64,000 bases of DNA from Longimicrobium sp. (GTDB taxonomy: Bacteria; Gemmatimonadota; Gemmatimonadetes; Longimicrobiales; Longimicrobiaceae). The DNA lies in the NCBI RefSeq assembly GCF_036388275.1, contig NZ_DASVSF010000110.1:1-64000 (forward strand), given 5' to 3'. The notes beneath the pieces were generated by a model, which saw only the letters and a program-made list of their open reading frames with translations, was not told where the DNA came from and ran no database searches. The position numbers were made by a program, and so were the translations under genes. Below are positions 33,179 through 41,831 of the stretch, one piece after another (the stretch's first letter is position 1; every line of letters begins with the position of its first letter).

Positions 33179-34341
33179 AGCTGGCCATCATCTCGCTGAT
33201 GCACACCGACCCGTGGGGCGGCAGCGAGGAGTTGTGGACCGAGATGGCGCACGCGGCGCTGGACGAGGGCCACGAGGTCATGGCCGCGGTGTTCCGCTGG
33301 CCCACCCTGCACCCGCGCCTGGCGGAGCTGCAGGGCAGGGGGGCGCGCGTGCTGACGCGGCGGCGGCCCCGCCTTCCGTCGGTGGACAAGGTGATGAGCC
33401 GGGTGCTGCGGCGGCCGGTGCGGCTGCCCCGGCCGGCCGTCCTGCAGAGCGCCACGTCGTGGGGCGAGCTGACGCGGTTCCGCCCCGACGTGGTGTGCAT
33501 CAGCCAGGGCGCCACGTTCGACGCCGTGCACTTTCCCGACCTGCTGGCGTTCCTGCGCTCCAGCGGCACGCCCTACGTGGCCCTGTGCCAGGCCAACACC
33601 GAGGTTCCCGAAGATCCGGCGTACCACGCCGCCGCCGACGACCTTTTCCGGCGCGCCTCGCGGGTGGCGTTCGTCGCCGAGCGAAACCTGCGCGTCGCGG
33701 AGCGGCAGATCGCCGCTCCCATTCCGAACGGCTCGGTCGTGCGCAACCCCATCAACCTTTCCTCGGCCGAGGCGGTGCCCTGGCCCGAGCCCGAGCCGGT
33801 GCGGTTTGCCTGCGTCGCCCGCTTTTCGGCCGTCGCCAAGGGGCAGGACGTGCTGCTGCAGACGCTGGCGGCGCCCGAGTGGCGCGGGCGCGACTGGCGG
33901 CTGCGCCTGTACGGGCGCGGCTCGGACGAGGGGTACCTGCGCCGCCTGATCGCGCTTTACGGGCTGGAGGACCGGGTGGAGCTCGCCGGCCACGTGCACG
34001 ACATCCGGGCGCTCTGGTCCGACAACCACCTGCTCGTGCTCGCGTCGCGGATGGAGGGCACTCCGCTGGCCCTCGTAGAGGCCATGCTGTGCGGCCGCCC
34101 GTCGGTGGTCACCGACGTGGGGGGAAACACCGAGTGGGTGGAGGAGGGGGTGTCGGGCTGGGTAGCCGACGGCTCTACGGCGCGGTCGCTCGGGGCGGCG
34201 CTCGAGCGGGCCTGGCGGGCGCGGGCGAGCTGGCCCGCGATGGGCGCTCGCGCACGGGAAACCGCGCTGGGGCAGTACGACCCGCGGCCCGGCGAAACGC
34301 TGCTCCGGCTGGCGGAGAGCGCCGCGGGCGGGGGCCGCTGA
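33175..34341 (+). CDS. Family 4 glycosyltransferase
   Basis: A 388-residue GT-B enzyme starting with GTG in a GTGA overlap. The N-terminus reads L-A-I-I-S-L-M-H-T-D-P-W-G-G-S-E-E-L-W, with the acceptor-site G-G-S-E seen in many GT4 proteins. The donor domain begins near 210 (V-R-F-A-C-V-A-R-F-S-A-V-A-K-G-Q-D), and the second Glu of E-x7-E is in R-M-E-G-T-P-L-A-L-V-E-A-M-L-C-G (about 292-307). It is followed by WecB in a TGATG overlap. Confidence 0.9.
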   Translation: MKLAIISLMHTDPWGGSEELWTEMAHAALDEGHEVMAAVFRWPTLHPRLAELQGRGARVLTRRRPRLPSVDKVMSRVLRRPVRLPRPAVLQSATSWGELTRFRPDVVCISQGATFDAVHFPDLLAFLRSSGTPYVALCQANTEVPEDPAYHAAADDLFRRASRVAFVAERNLRVAERQIAAPIPNGSVVRNPINLSSAEAVPWPEPEPVRFACVARFSAVAKGQDVLLQTLAAPEWRGRDWRLRLYGRGSDEGYLRRLIALYGLEDRVELAGHVHDIRALWSDNHLLVLASRMEGTPLALVEAMLCGRPSVVTDVGGNTEWVEEGVSGWVADGSTARSLGAALERAWRARASWPAMGARARETALGQYDPRPGETLLRLAESAAGGGR

Positions 34342-35456
34342 TGCGCACGCTCGTCGTCGCGGGGGCCCGCCCCAACTTCATGAAGGTGGCCCCCATCCTG
34401 GCGGAGCTGCGCCGCGCGGGCTCGCCCGGCGTGCTGGTGCACACCGGGCAGCACTACGACGCGCAGATGTCCGACGCCTTCTTCCGAGACCTGGGAATCC
34501 CCGCGCCGGACTACCACCTGGGCGTGGGCTCGGGGAGCCACGCGCAGCAGACCGCCCGGGTGATGGAGGCGTTCGAGCCGGTGCTGGTGGAGGCGCGGCC
34601 CGACTGGGTGCTCGTGGTGGGCGACGTGAACTCCACCCTGGCGTGCGCCCTGGTGGCCAGCAAGCTGCGCGAAGAGCTGGGATGCCGGGTGGCGCACGTG
34701 GAGGCCGGCCTCCGCAGCGGCGACTGGCGCATGCCCGAGGAGGTGAACCGGGTGCTCACCGACCGCCTTTCGGACCTCCTGCTGACGCCCAGCCACGACG
34801 CGCTCCCGAACCTGGCCGCCGAGGGGATCCCCTCCGGCCGGGTGAGCTTCGTGGGCAACGTGATGATCGACGCGCTCTTCGCCGGGCTCCCGGATGCCCG
34901 CGCGCTGGGGATGCCGGCGCGGCTGGGGCTCGCCGCCGGGGGGTACGCCGTCGTCACGCTGCACCGTCCCTCGGCCGTGGACAACCCCGAGGTCCTCCGG
35001 GAGATCCTCCGGGGGCTGGGGCGGGTGGCCGAGCGGATGCCGGTGGCCTTTCCCGTCCACCCGCGCACCGCGCAGAGCATCGCCGCCCACGGCCTGGACT
35101 CCCTGCTGGAGCCGCTGCGGGTGCTGGAGCCCCTCGGCTACCAGGAGATGGCGGGGCTGGTGGACGGCGCCGCGGTGGTGCTCACCGACTCGGGCGGGCT
35201 GCAGGAAGAAACGACGGCGCTCGGGGTTCCCTGCGTTACGCTGCGGGAGCAGACCGAGCGGCCGGTGACGATCACGGAGGGCACCAACCGGCTGGCGCCC
35301 TGGCCGCTCACCCCCGAGGGAATCCTCGCGTCGTTCCAGGCCGCCGCGGCCCAGCCGCGCGCGGCCCCCGGCAGCCGCTCGCCCGAGGGGTGGGACGGGC
35401 GCGCCGCCGAGCGGATCGTGTCGGCGCTCTTCGCCCGCACCGCCGGCCGGCCGTAG
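34341..35456 (+). CDS. wecB: UDP-N-acetylglucosamine 2-epimerase (non-hydrolysing)
   Basis: A 371-residue enzyme that interconverts UDP-GlcNAc and UDP-ManNAc. It opens with V-A-G-A-R-P-N-F-M-K-V-A-P, then T-G-Q-H-Y-D, G-D-V-N-S-T-L-A, H-V-E-A-G-L-R-S, P-E-E-V-N-R-V-L-T-D, L-H-R-P-S-A-V-D-N-P and L-T-D-S-G-G-L-Q-E-E, the full set of WecB/MnaA motifs. It is coupled to the glycosyltransferases upstream (TGATG). With the WbpA/WecC-type dehydrogenase at 12490 it can provide UDP-ManNAcA, though the two genes are far apart. No promoter is seen within the preceding gene. Confidence 0.95.
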   Translation: MRTLVVAGARPNFMKVAPILAELRRAGSPGVLVHTGQHYDAQMSDAFFRDLGIPAPDYHLGVGSGSHAQQTARVMEAFEPVLVEARPDWVLVVGDVNSTLACALVASKLREELGCRVAHVEAGLRSGDWRMPEEVNRVLTDRLSDLLLTPSHDALPNLAAEGIPSGRVSFVGNVMIDALFAGLPDARALGMPARLGLAAGGYAVVTLHRPSAVDNPEVLREILRGLGRVAERMPVAFPVHPRTAQSIAAHGLDSLLEPLRVLEPLGYQEMAGLVDGAAVVLTDSGGLQEETTALGVPCVTLREQTERPVTITEGTNRLAPWPLTPEGILASFQAAAAQPRAAPGSRSPEGWDGRAAERIVSALFARTAGRP

Positions 35457-35516
35457 CGGTGTCGGGCTCCGGCCTCCACCGGGGGCGGCAAGTGGCGCGA
35501 CCGGGGCCGGCGTGAG

Positions 35517-35522
35517 TATTAT
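35517..35522 (+). promoter_or_regulatory. Candidate -10 box before the GH-type lipoprotein
   Basis: TATTAT (5/6 match) in the 103-base gap after wecB, with TGAG just upstream but no good -35. The predicted start near 35529 favours the ATG at 35560 over the in-frame GTG at 35512, which would lie upstream of it. Confidence 0.35.
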
Positions 35523-35559
35523 GGGGGTCTCCCCAACCGCGGTCAGCCGCAGGACGACC

Positions 35560-36858
35560 ATGACTTTCTGCATGTCTCTCCGGTGCAGCGCGCTCGTCCT
35601 GGCCATGGGCTGCGACTCGGGCGCCACCGACGCGCACGACGGACCGCCCGCGATCAGCGTGGACTTCGGGGAGCCGGGGGCGGATGTCCGCTCCATGGTC
35701 GGCTTCCTGCACTCCGTCGGGCCGGGCTCGGCGCCGGAATCGCTGGTCCTGCCGCTGAGGCCACGGCTTCTGCGCGGGGGCGCCCAGGGCTCCGAGGCCC
35801 TCGTGGCGCGGGCGGCGGGGACGGCGGTGGAGCGGATGCTGGTCCTGAGCGACCTGTGGGGGTACCCGCACCAGGGCTACCCCAACCGCGGCGGCCGGGC
35901 CCCTTTCGAGGACTACCCGGCGTGGGAGGCCTTCGTGCGCGGCCTCGCCGGCGCCACGCGGGGGCAGGACCTGGTGTACGAGGTGTGGAACGAGCCGGAC
36001 CAGCCGTTCTTCTGGAACGGCTCCATGGACCAGTACGCGGAAACCTTTCGGCGCGCCGAGCGGGTGCTGCGCGACGAGCTGGGCGCGGCGGTGCGGGTCG
36101 CGGGGCCCGGGATCGCGCACTGGGACGAGGACCAGGTCCGCGGCTTCCTCGACTACCAGCGGCGTGCCGGATCCCGGGTGGACGTGCTTACCTGGCACGA
36201 ATTCCAGCTGGATTCCAACCTGCCGCGGATCGAAGCGAGCCTCAGGCGGGCGCGGAGCGCCTACGTTTCCGCCACGGCGTACCGGGACGTGGGGATCCGG
36301 GAAATCTTCATCGGCGAGACGCTTGCCGAAGCGGACGTGCACCGGCCCGGCCCCGTGCTCGGAACCCTCTATTTTCTCGAGCGCGGGGGCGCCGACGCGG
36401 CGGCGCGTGCCTGCTACGGCAGCTGCTTCGACGGCTCGCTCAACGGCCTTCTCACCGAGGAAGGCCTTCCCCGGGCGGCATGGTGGGCCTACCGCGCCTA
36501 CGCCGAGACCCTCACGGGCCGCGTCCCCGTCCGGGTGCGGGGGGCGGGGGTGGCCGCCTTTGCCGCGCACGGGCCGGCCGGGCGCGCGGCGAGCGTCGTG
36601 GTGGGGCGGTTCAGCGACGAGTCGTACGGCCTGTTCGCGACCGTCGAGTTGCGGCTGAAGGGGCTGGACCGGCTCACCGGCGCCCGGCGCGGGGTGGTTC
36701 GCATCGTCGTGCGGAAGGTCCCCGCCACCGGGACGGCCCCGCTGGCCGACCTGCCGGTGGAATGGGAGGAAACCCGCGAGGTCGAGAAATCCACCACCAT
36801 CGAGCTCACGGCGGTCGGCGTCGGTGAAGGGCGGGTGGTGTCGATTTCCGCCCCCTGA
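35560..36858 (+). CDS. Putative lipoprotein glycoside hydrolase (clan GH-A, GH39-like)
   Basis: A 432-residue predicted exported protein. The short signal ends at L-A-M-G-C, giving Cys18 as lipid site, although the positive charges expected before it are few with this start. A (beta/alpha)8-type domain follows with V-Y-E-V-W-N-E-P-D near 140-148 (the Asn-Glu acid/base of clan GH-A) and E-I-F-I-G-E-T near 248-254 (candidate nucleophile Glu). The last 100 residues are beta-rich. Similar proteins cleave xylosidic or uronic linkages, but the substrate is not clear. An alternative GTG start at 35512 adds two Arg before the hydrophobic stretch. It is followed four bases later by a glycosyltransferase gene. 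Confidence 0.72.
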   Translation: MTFCMSLRCSALVLAMGCDSGATDAHDGPPAISVDFGEPGADVRSMVGFLHSVGPGSAPESLVLPLRPRLLRGGAQGSEALVARAAGTAVERMLVLSDLWGYPHQGYPNRGGRAPFEDYPAWEAFVRGLAGATRGQDLVYEVWNEPDQPFFWNGSMDQYAETFRRAERVLRDELGAAVRVAGPGIAHWDEDQVRGFLDYQRRAGSRVDVLTWHEFQLDSNLPRIEASLRRARSAYVSATAYRDVGIREIFIGETLAEADVHRPGPVLGTLYFLERGGADAAARACYGSCFDGSLNGLLTEEGLPRAAWWAYRAYAETLTGRVPVRVRGAGVAAFAAHGPAGRAASVVVGRFSDESYGLFATVELRLKGLDRLTGARRGVVRIVVRKVPATGTAPLADLPVEWEETREVEKSTTIELTAVGVGEGRVVSISAP

Positions 36859-36861
36859 CGC

Positions 36862-38004
36862 ATGGAGCGAGTGAACGTGCCGGAACACGGAGCAGGAGTG
36901 CCAGCGGGGGCCGTTCGCGGCGGTGAGCCGGTGACGGCGCCGCCGCCTCTCGTTTCCGTGTCGATCACGGCCCACAACCGCCCCGACGACCTGCGGCTGA
37001 CCCTGCGGCGGCTGGGCGAGCAGACGCATCGCCCGCTGGAGGTGATCGTGGTCGACGACGCCTCCGACGTGGAGCTGGAACCCGTCGTCCGCGAGGAGTG
37101 GCCGGACGCGGTGTACCGGCGGAACCCCCGGAACCTGGGGGCGCACGCCAGCCGTTCATGGGCCATGCAGCACGCCCGCGGCGAGTACATCCTCACCCTC
37201 GACGACGACTCCTTCCCGGTAGACCCCCACGCCGTCGGGCACGCGGTGGCGCGCTTCGAGCGCGAGCCCGCGGTGGGGGTCCTGGCGTTCCAGATCCACG
37301 AGGGGCTCGAGCCCCCGGATCCCGCGGTGGCGCCGCAGCCGGAGCGGTACGTCCACACCTTCATCAACTGCGGGCAGATGATGCGCGCCGAAACGGCGCG
37401 CGCGGTGGGGGGCTTCCGCGATTTCTTCGTGCACTACGCCGAAGAGGGAGAGCTCGCGCTGCGGGTGCTGGACCACGGCTGGCGGATCGTGCTCTTTCCC
37501 TCGGTGGTGCACCACCGGATGTCGCCCATCGGGCGCTCGAACGCGCGGATCTGGGCGTACATCTTCCGCAACACCCTGTGGACGGCGGTGTTGAACTTTC
37601 CGTTTCCGCGCGTGCTGGTGGAGCTCGCGTGGAAGCTGTTCGTCAACGGGATCGAAGCCGTGCGGATCGGCCAGCCGCGCCTGGCCGCGTGGGCCCTGGG
37701 CTCGTTCCTGCGCGGACTTCCGCGTGCCCTGCGCCTGCGCCGCCCCATGTCGCGCGAGGCGCTGCGGGTGTACGACGTCGTGCGGTTCCGCGAGGTCGCG
37801 ACGGCCGAGGAGCTCGGCCGGGCGCGGCCGCCGACGGTCCGGGAGCGCCTCCACTGGCTGCGCGAGGTGTGGCTTCGCCGGCCGCGCGCCCGCCCGTTCT
37901 GGGACCGCCGCCCGGGACGGCTGGGGCGCTCGGCGTACGTGGTCTCCGACGCGGAAGCCGCCGCCGGCGGCAGGGCGCGGCGAAACCCGGGGACGGGTTC
38001 GTGA
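36862..38004 (+). CDS. Family 2 glycosyltransferase
   Basis: A 380-residue GT-A enzyme. After about 28 variable residues comes L-V-S-V-S-I-T-A-H-N-R-P-D-D, V-I-V-V-D-D-A-S-D near 62, and L-T-L-D-D-D-S-F near 111, the metal-binding D-D-D. A later H-Y-A-E-E-G-E-L holds the catalytic acidic residues, and R-V-L-D-H-G-W-R-I near 203 is typical. The C-terminal 130 residues contain one or two amphipathic or weakly hydrophobic helices (A-Y-I-F-R-N-T-L-W-T-A-V-L-N). It closely follows the GH-type lipoprotein. Confidence 0.87.
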   Translation: MERVNVPEHGAGVPAGAVRGGEPVTAPPPLVSVSITAHNRPDDLRLTLRRLGEQTHRPLEVIVVDDASDVELEPVVREEWPDAVYRRNPRNLGAHASRSWAMQHARGEYILTLDDDSFPVDPHAVGHAVARFEREPAVGVLAFQIHEGLEPPDPAVAPQPERYVHTFINCGQMMRAETARAVGGFRDFFVHYAEEGELALRVLDHGWRIVLFPSVVHHRMSPIGRSNARIWAYIFRNTLWTAVLNFPFPRVLVELAWKLFVNGIEAVRIGQPRLAAWALGSFLRGLPRALRLRRPMSREALRVYDVVRFREVATAEELGRARPPTVRERLHWLREVWLRRPRARPFWDRRPGRLGRSAYVVSDAEAAAGGRARRNPGTGS

Positions 38005-38081
38005 CGCTCCGCCCGGAGCCCCGCGATCCGGCTGCGCCGCCGAGACGCGCCTCGTCGTCGACCCCCCGTTCTGGTGAGCCC

Positions 38082-38918
38082 ATGGCAGACCTGCCGGTGA
38101 CCGCGGATGCGCCGGCGCTGAAAGGCGAGGTGCGGGAGTTCTGGGACCGCGCCTCCTGCGGCGAGGTGTACGCCCGCGGCGGCACCCTGCGCGAGCAGTA
38201 CGACAACCACGCCGGGGCCCGCTACCGCCTGGAGCCGTACATCCACCCCTTCGCGCGGTTCGCCGAGGGGCGGGGCCGCGACGTGCTGGAGATCGGCGTA
38301 GGCATGGGCGCCGACCACCTGGAATGGGCGAAGGCCGGTCCGGCGTCGCTCTCGGGGATCGACCTGACGCCGCGGGCCATCGAGCACGCGGCAACGCGCC
38401 TGGCGCTGCACGGGTTCCGCTCGCGGCTGGAGGTGGCCGACGCGGAGTGCCTGCCCTTCGCCGACGGGTCCTTCGACCTGGTCTACTCGTGGGGCGTCCT
38501 GCACCACAGCCCCGACACCGCGCGCGCGGTGCGCGAGGTGTGGCGCGTGCTGCGTCCGGGCGGGAGGGCGCGCGTGATGATCTACCACAAGCACTCCCTG
38601 GTGGGGTACATGCTCTGGGCGCGCTACGCGCTCCTGGCCGGGAACGCGCGCCGCACCCTCGACCAGGTGTACGCCGCACACCTGGAGAGCCCCGGGACCA
38701 AGGCGTACACCGTGGGAGAGGCGCGGAACCTCTTCCGCGACTTCGCGCGGGTGGAGGCGCGCTCGTGCCTCGCTTTCGGCGACCTGCTGCAGGGCGAGGT
38801 GGGGCAGGGCCACCCGGGCGCGCTGCTGAGCGTGGCCAAGCTCCTCTGGCCGCGATGGCTTCTCTCCCGCGTGGCGAAGCGCCTGGGGCTGATGATCCTG
38901 ATCGAAGCGGAGAAGTAG
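38082..38918 (+). CDS. Class I SAM-dependent methyltransferase
   Basis: A 278-residue enzyme. Motif I is V-L-E-I-G-V-G-M-G-A-D near 68-78, followed by S-G-I-D-L-T-P-R-A-I, D-A-E-C-L-P-F-A-D-G-S-F-D-L-V-Y-S-W-G-V-L-H-H and L-R-P-G-G-R-A-R-V-M-I-Y, the standard Methyltransf_11 pattern. An in-frame GTG at 38001 overlaps the upstream stop (GTGA) and would add 27 Pro/Arg-rich residues. The junction style of this locus makes that start possible, but the ATG is preferred because homology begins there. A sugar or lipid-linked glycan substrate is likely from context. The target atom is unknown. Confidence 0.85.
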   Translation: MADLPVTADAPALKGEVREFWDRASCGEVYARGGTLREQYDNHAGARYRLEPYIHPFARFAEGRGRDVLEIGVGMGADHLEWAKAGPASLSGIDLTPRAIEHAATRLALHGFRSRLEVADAECLPFADGSFDLVYSWGVLHHSPDTARAVREVWRVLRPGGRARVMIYHKHSLVGYMLWARYALLAGNARRTLDQVYAAHLESPGTKAYTVGEARNLFRDFARVEARSCLAFGDLLQGEVGQGHPGALLSVAKLLWPRWLLSRVAKRLGLMILIEAEK

Positions 38919-38978
38919 GCCGACCGGCCGGGCCGCTGCCCGGGCGTGCGTTTACGGGTGAACACGAGGACGAACGAG

Positions 38979-40193
38979 ATGGCGATGCGGTGGGTGGTGG
39001 TACAGAACGGCTCATGGCTGGGATACCAGATCCCGCTGGCGCTGGAGGAGGCCGGAAAGCTGGAGGCCGTGGCCACGGACTGGTACTCGCCGCTGGATCG
39101 ACCGTGGTTCCAGCTGGTGGCGGGCGGCCTTCCCGCCGGGGTGGTCGCCGGCCTGCGCCGGCGCTACCGGGAGGGTGTGCCCTCGCGCAAGGTGCGGTCG
39201 TGGCCCGACGGGCCCGTGCGGGTAAAGCTGGGGGGCGCCATGGAGCGCGAAGACTACCGGCTGGGGGTTCGGGGCGGCCGGCTGGCCGCGGCCCGGGGCG
39301 CGGCGCTCTTTTCCTTCAGCTACTACGCCTACGGGGCCTTCACGGCCTCCGGCGGCGGGGCGCGACCGCGGCTGCTCCACCAGGTGCACCCGCACCCCGA
39401 CTCGCTGCGGGCGATCTTCCGCGAGGAGATGGAGCGGACTCCGGAAGCGATGGAGTCCCTCCGCGGGGAGCAGGAGATCTCGGCCACCCCCACGCGGCTG
39501 GAGCAGATGTCCGAAGAGCCCCGCATGGCCCACCTGTGCCTCGCCGCGTCGGGGTACACGCGGCGGACGCTGATCGAGAACGGGGTGGACCCTGCCCGGA
39601 TCCGCGTGGTGCCGTACGGGGTGGACCTGGACGCCTTCGTTCCCCCCGCCGCGCCGCCGGCCGGCCCCTTCCGGGTGCTGTTCGTGGGGCAGATGGTGCA
39701 GCGCAAGGGGCTCACCTACCTGTTCGAAGCCTGGAAGCGGCTGGCGCTCCCCAACGCCGAGCTGGTGCTCGCCGGCCGGGGGAGGATGGACGGCCCGCTG
39801 CTCGCCCGCTACGGCAGCCTCTTCCGGCGGGAAGCCAGCGTTTCGCCGTCGCGCCTTCGCGAGCTGTACCAGTCCAGCGACGTCTTCTGCATGCCCTCGC
39901 TGGCCGAGGGTTCCGGGATGGTGTACCTGGAGTCACTGGCGTGCGGCACTCCCGTGATCGGCACGCCCAACACCGGTGCCGCCGACCTCATCGACGACGG
40001 GGAGCAGGGCTTCCTCGTTCCCGTCCGCGACGTGGACGCGCTGGCCGAGCGGCTGCTGTGGTGCTATGAGCACCGGGAAGAGCTCCAGGCCATGCGTGCC
40101 GCGGCGCGGATGCGGGCCGAGCGGTTCACCTGGGGCGCCTTCCGGAAGGGCGTGGCCGACATGGTCCTCGAGGCCGAGGCCGGGGCGGGGTAG
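38979..40193 (+). CDS. Family 4 glycosyltransferase
   Basis: A 404-residue GT-B enzyme. The donor domain begins near 224 (F-R-V-L-F-V-G-Q-M-V-Q-R-K-G-L-T-Y-L), and E-x7-E is present in L-A-E-G-S-G-M-V-Y-L-E-S-L-A-C-G near 308-323. The N-terminal half has H-Q-V-H-P-H-P-D near 131, where many relatives bind the acceptor. A second Met two codons later is an equally possible start. The nearby ACGAG is weak. A hairpin-rich 162-base gap follows, so it probably closes this run. Confidence 0.88.
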   Translation: MAMRWVVVQNGSWLGYQIPLALEEAGKLEAVATDWYSPLDRPWFQLVAGGLPAGVVAGLRRRYREGVPSRKVRSWPDGPVRVKLGGAMEREDYRLGVRGGRLAAARGAALFSFSYYAYGAFTASGGGARPRLLHQVHPHPDSLRAIFREEMERTPEAMESLRGEQEISATPTRLEQMSEEPRMAHLCLAASGYTRRTLIENGVDPARIRVVPYGVDLDAFVPPAAPPAGPFRVLFVGQMVQRKGLTYLFEAWKRLALPNAELVLAGRGRMDGPLLARYGSLFRREASVSPSRLRELYQSSDVFCMPSLAEGSGMVYLESLACGTPVIGTPNTGAADLIDDGEQGFLVPVRDVDALAERLLWCYEHREELQAMRAAARMRAERFTWGAFRKGVADMVLEAEAGAG

Positions 40194-40297
40194 GGCAGGG
40201 GAGGGGCGTTCCCGGGGGCGTGGCATGTGACCCCGGCGCGCGTCGGCGCGTCACTGCACCGAAGCGCGGCGGCGGCTGCTCCCGTGGCCGCCGAACG

Positions 40298-40324
40298 GCG
40301 CCGCCGGGTTGTTTCCGGCGGCGC
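40298..40324 (+). terminator. Hairpin in the gap before the polymerase gene
   Basis: GCGCCGCCGG (40298-40307) pairs perfectly with CCGGCGGCGC (40315-40324) around the loop GTTGTTT. Only TTG follows, so termination would be weak. The loop also contains TTGTTT (40309-40314), which stands 17 bases before TACTTT (40332-40337), so the same bases may instead form the polymerase-gene promoter. Confidence 0.45.
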
Positions 40325-40355
40325 TTGCGTGTACTTTCCAGCCACCCGGGCGCGA

Positions 40356-41831
40356 ATGCGTCCGGGGCTACTCTTTGTGGACTCGCAGGTGGAAACGCTG
40401 CTGCAACCAGCCCGCGGCCGGGGTTTTTCCGTGCTGCTGCTGCTGACCCTCGCGTGCCTGGCCGGATGGCTAATCGCGCGAATACAGACTCACCTGTACG
40501 GAACCGAGGCGCTGCTCGCCATCATGGTGGGCTGCCTGTGCCTGGGTCCGCTCGTCGTGCGTACGCTGCAGGGGCGGTTCGACGTGTTCGAGCCGCTCAC
40601 CATCATCTGCGCCGTCTATTTCCTGTATTTCTCCTTCGCGCCCCTGGTGCGCATCACCATGAACGATTTCTCGTTCGTGGAGCGCACGTTCGAAACGCTG
40701 TACCTGCACGGGCTCCTCGTCATCAGCATCCCGGTGCTCGCCACCTGGGTGGGGTACGCGCTTCCGTGGGGGCGCCGCATCGGCGAGCGGTTCGCTTCGC
40801 CGGTGCGCCTGGAAGCAGAAGGGCTGCGCGTGCTGCGCCGCTGCGGGTGGGGTCTTTCGTTCGCCGCCGTGGGCGGCCTGGCCCTGTGGGCGGCCGTGGC
40901 GAACATCCACTGGACGCGGTTCCTGCTCCCCGGCATCGTCACGCAGGTGCCGCAGGGGGGCGCCGAGGGGCCGGGGCAGGACATCGCCTGGTTCTTCCTG
41001 GCGCTGGAGTGGTTCATCCCCGCCTTCCTGATGCTTTCCGTCAGCGGCGGGTTCCGCAGCCGCGCGGCCCGGTGGGGGTACTGGCTGGGGGTGTTCGTGG
41101 TGTACCTCTCGATGACGTTCCGCTACCGCCTGCTGATCTTCATCATCTCCGCTTTCATCCTGGGGTACCTGCGGCGGGGGCGCCGCCCCAGCCTGCTGCT
41201 CCTGGCGGGCGGGGCGTCGGTGATCTTCGTCCTGGCCGGGTGGCTGTCGCTGATGCGCGTGTACTTCGGCAGCTACGGGCAGATGGGGACGATGGACCTG
41301 TCGATGGAGAAGATCCTGGTGTCGGGCCTGGCCGACACGCGCATCTTCGACACCTTCATGGCGGTGACGTACGCGGTTCCCCGCTTCATCGACTACGTGT
41401 TCCTGGACCCGTTCCTGTACGTCTTCATCCTTCCCATCCCCCGCGCCCTCTGGCCCGCCAAGCCCGAGCCCGAGTGGATCCGCTCCGTGGGGCCCATCCT
41501 GGGAACGCCGGGCGCCGTGAGCGCCGGCGCGGCGGTGCCGCACTTCGGCGAGTACTACATGGCCTTCGGATGGCCGGGGGTGGTCGTGGGGATGATCGTC
41601 TTCGGCGTGCTCACGCGCGCGCTGTGGGCGTGGTTCCAGTCCGATCCCAAGGACCCCGCCCGCCAGGTGGTGTACGCCATCTGCAACATCTGGCTCCTGC
41701 AGGTGATCATCCGCGGATACCTGGCGCAGATCGTCAAGGAGTTCTTCTTCTTCCTGGTTCCCGTGATCCTGGCCATGTGGGCTGCGCGGCGGGCGCAGAT
41801 GCGGGCGGCGGCCGCTGCGTCGAATGCCTAG
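40356..41831 (+). CDS. wzy: O-antigen/exopolysaccharide repeat-unit polymerase-like membrane protein
   Basis: A 491-residue integral membrane protein with about ten to twelve hydrophobic segments and a larger loop between residues 300 and 400 containing Y-F-G-S-Y-G-Q-M-G-T-M-D. It has few sequence signatures, as usual for Wzy, but topology, length and location between glycosyltransferase genes fit a repeat-unit polymerase. P-H-F-G-E-Y-Y-M-A-F-G-W-P-G near 400 resembles the conserved late segment of the O-antigen polymerase family. The frame is open 43 codons upstream, but the hairpin lies there, so this ATG is chosen. It overlaps the next gene by eight bases. Confidence 0.8.
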   Translation: MRPGLLFVDSQVETLLQPARGRGFSVLLLLTLACLAGWLIARIQTHLYGTEALLAIMVGCLCLGPLVVRTLQGRFDVFEPLTIICAVYFLYFSFAPLVRITMNDFSFVERTFETLYLHGLLVISIPVLATWVGYALPWGRRIGERFASPVRLEAEGLRVLRRCGWGLSFAAVGGLALWAAVANIHWTRFLLPGIVTQVPQGGAEGPGQDIAWFFLALEWFIPAFLMLSVSGGFRSRAARWGYWLGVFVVYLSMTFRYRLLIFIISAFILGYLRRGRRPSLLLLAGGASVIFVLAGWLSLMRVYFGSYGQMGTMDLSMEKILVSGLADTRIFDTFMAVTYAVPRFIDYVFLDPFLYVFILPIPRALWPAKPEPEWIRSVGPILGTPGAVSAGAAVPHFGEYYMAFGWPGVVVGMIVFGVLTRALWAWFQSDPKDPARQVVYAICNIWLLQVIIRGYLAQIVKEFFFFLVPVILAMWAARRAQMRAAAAASNA

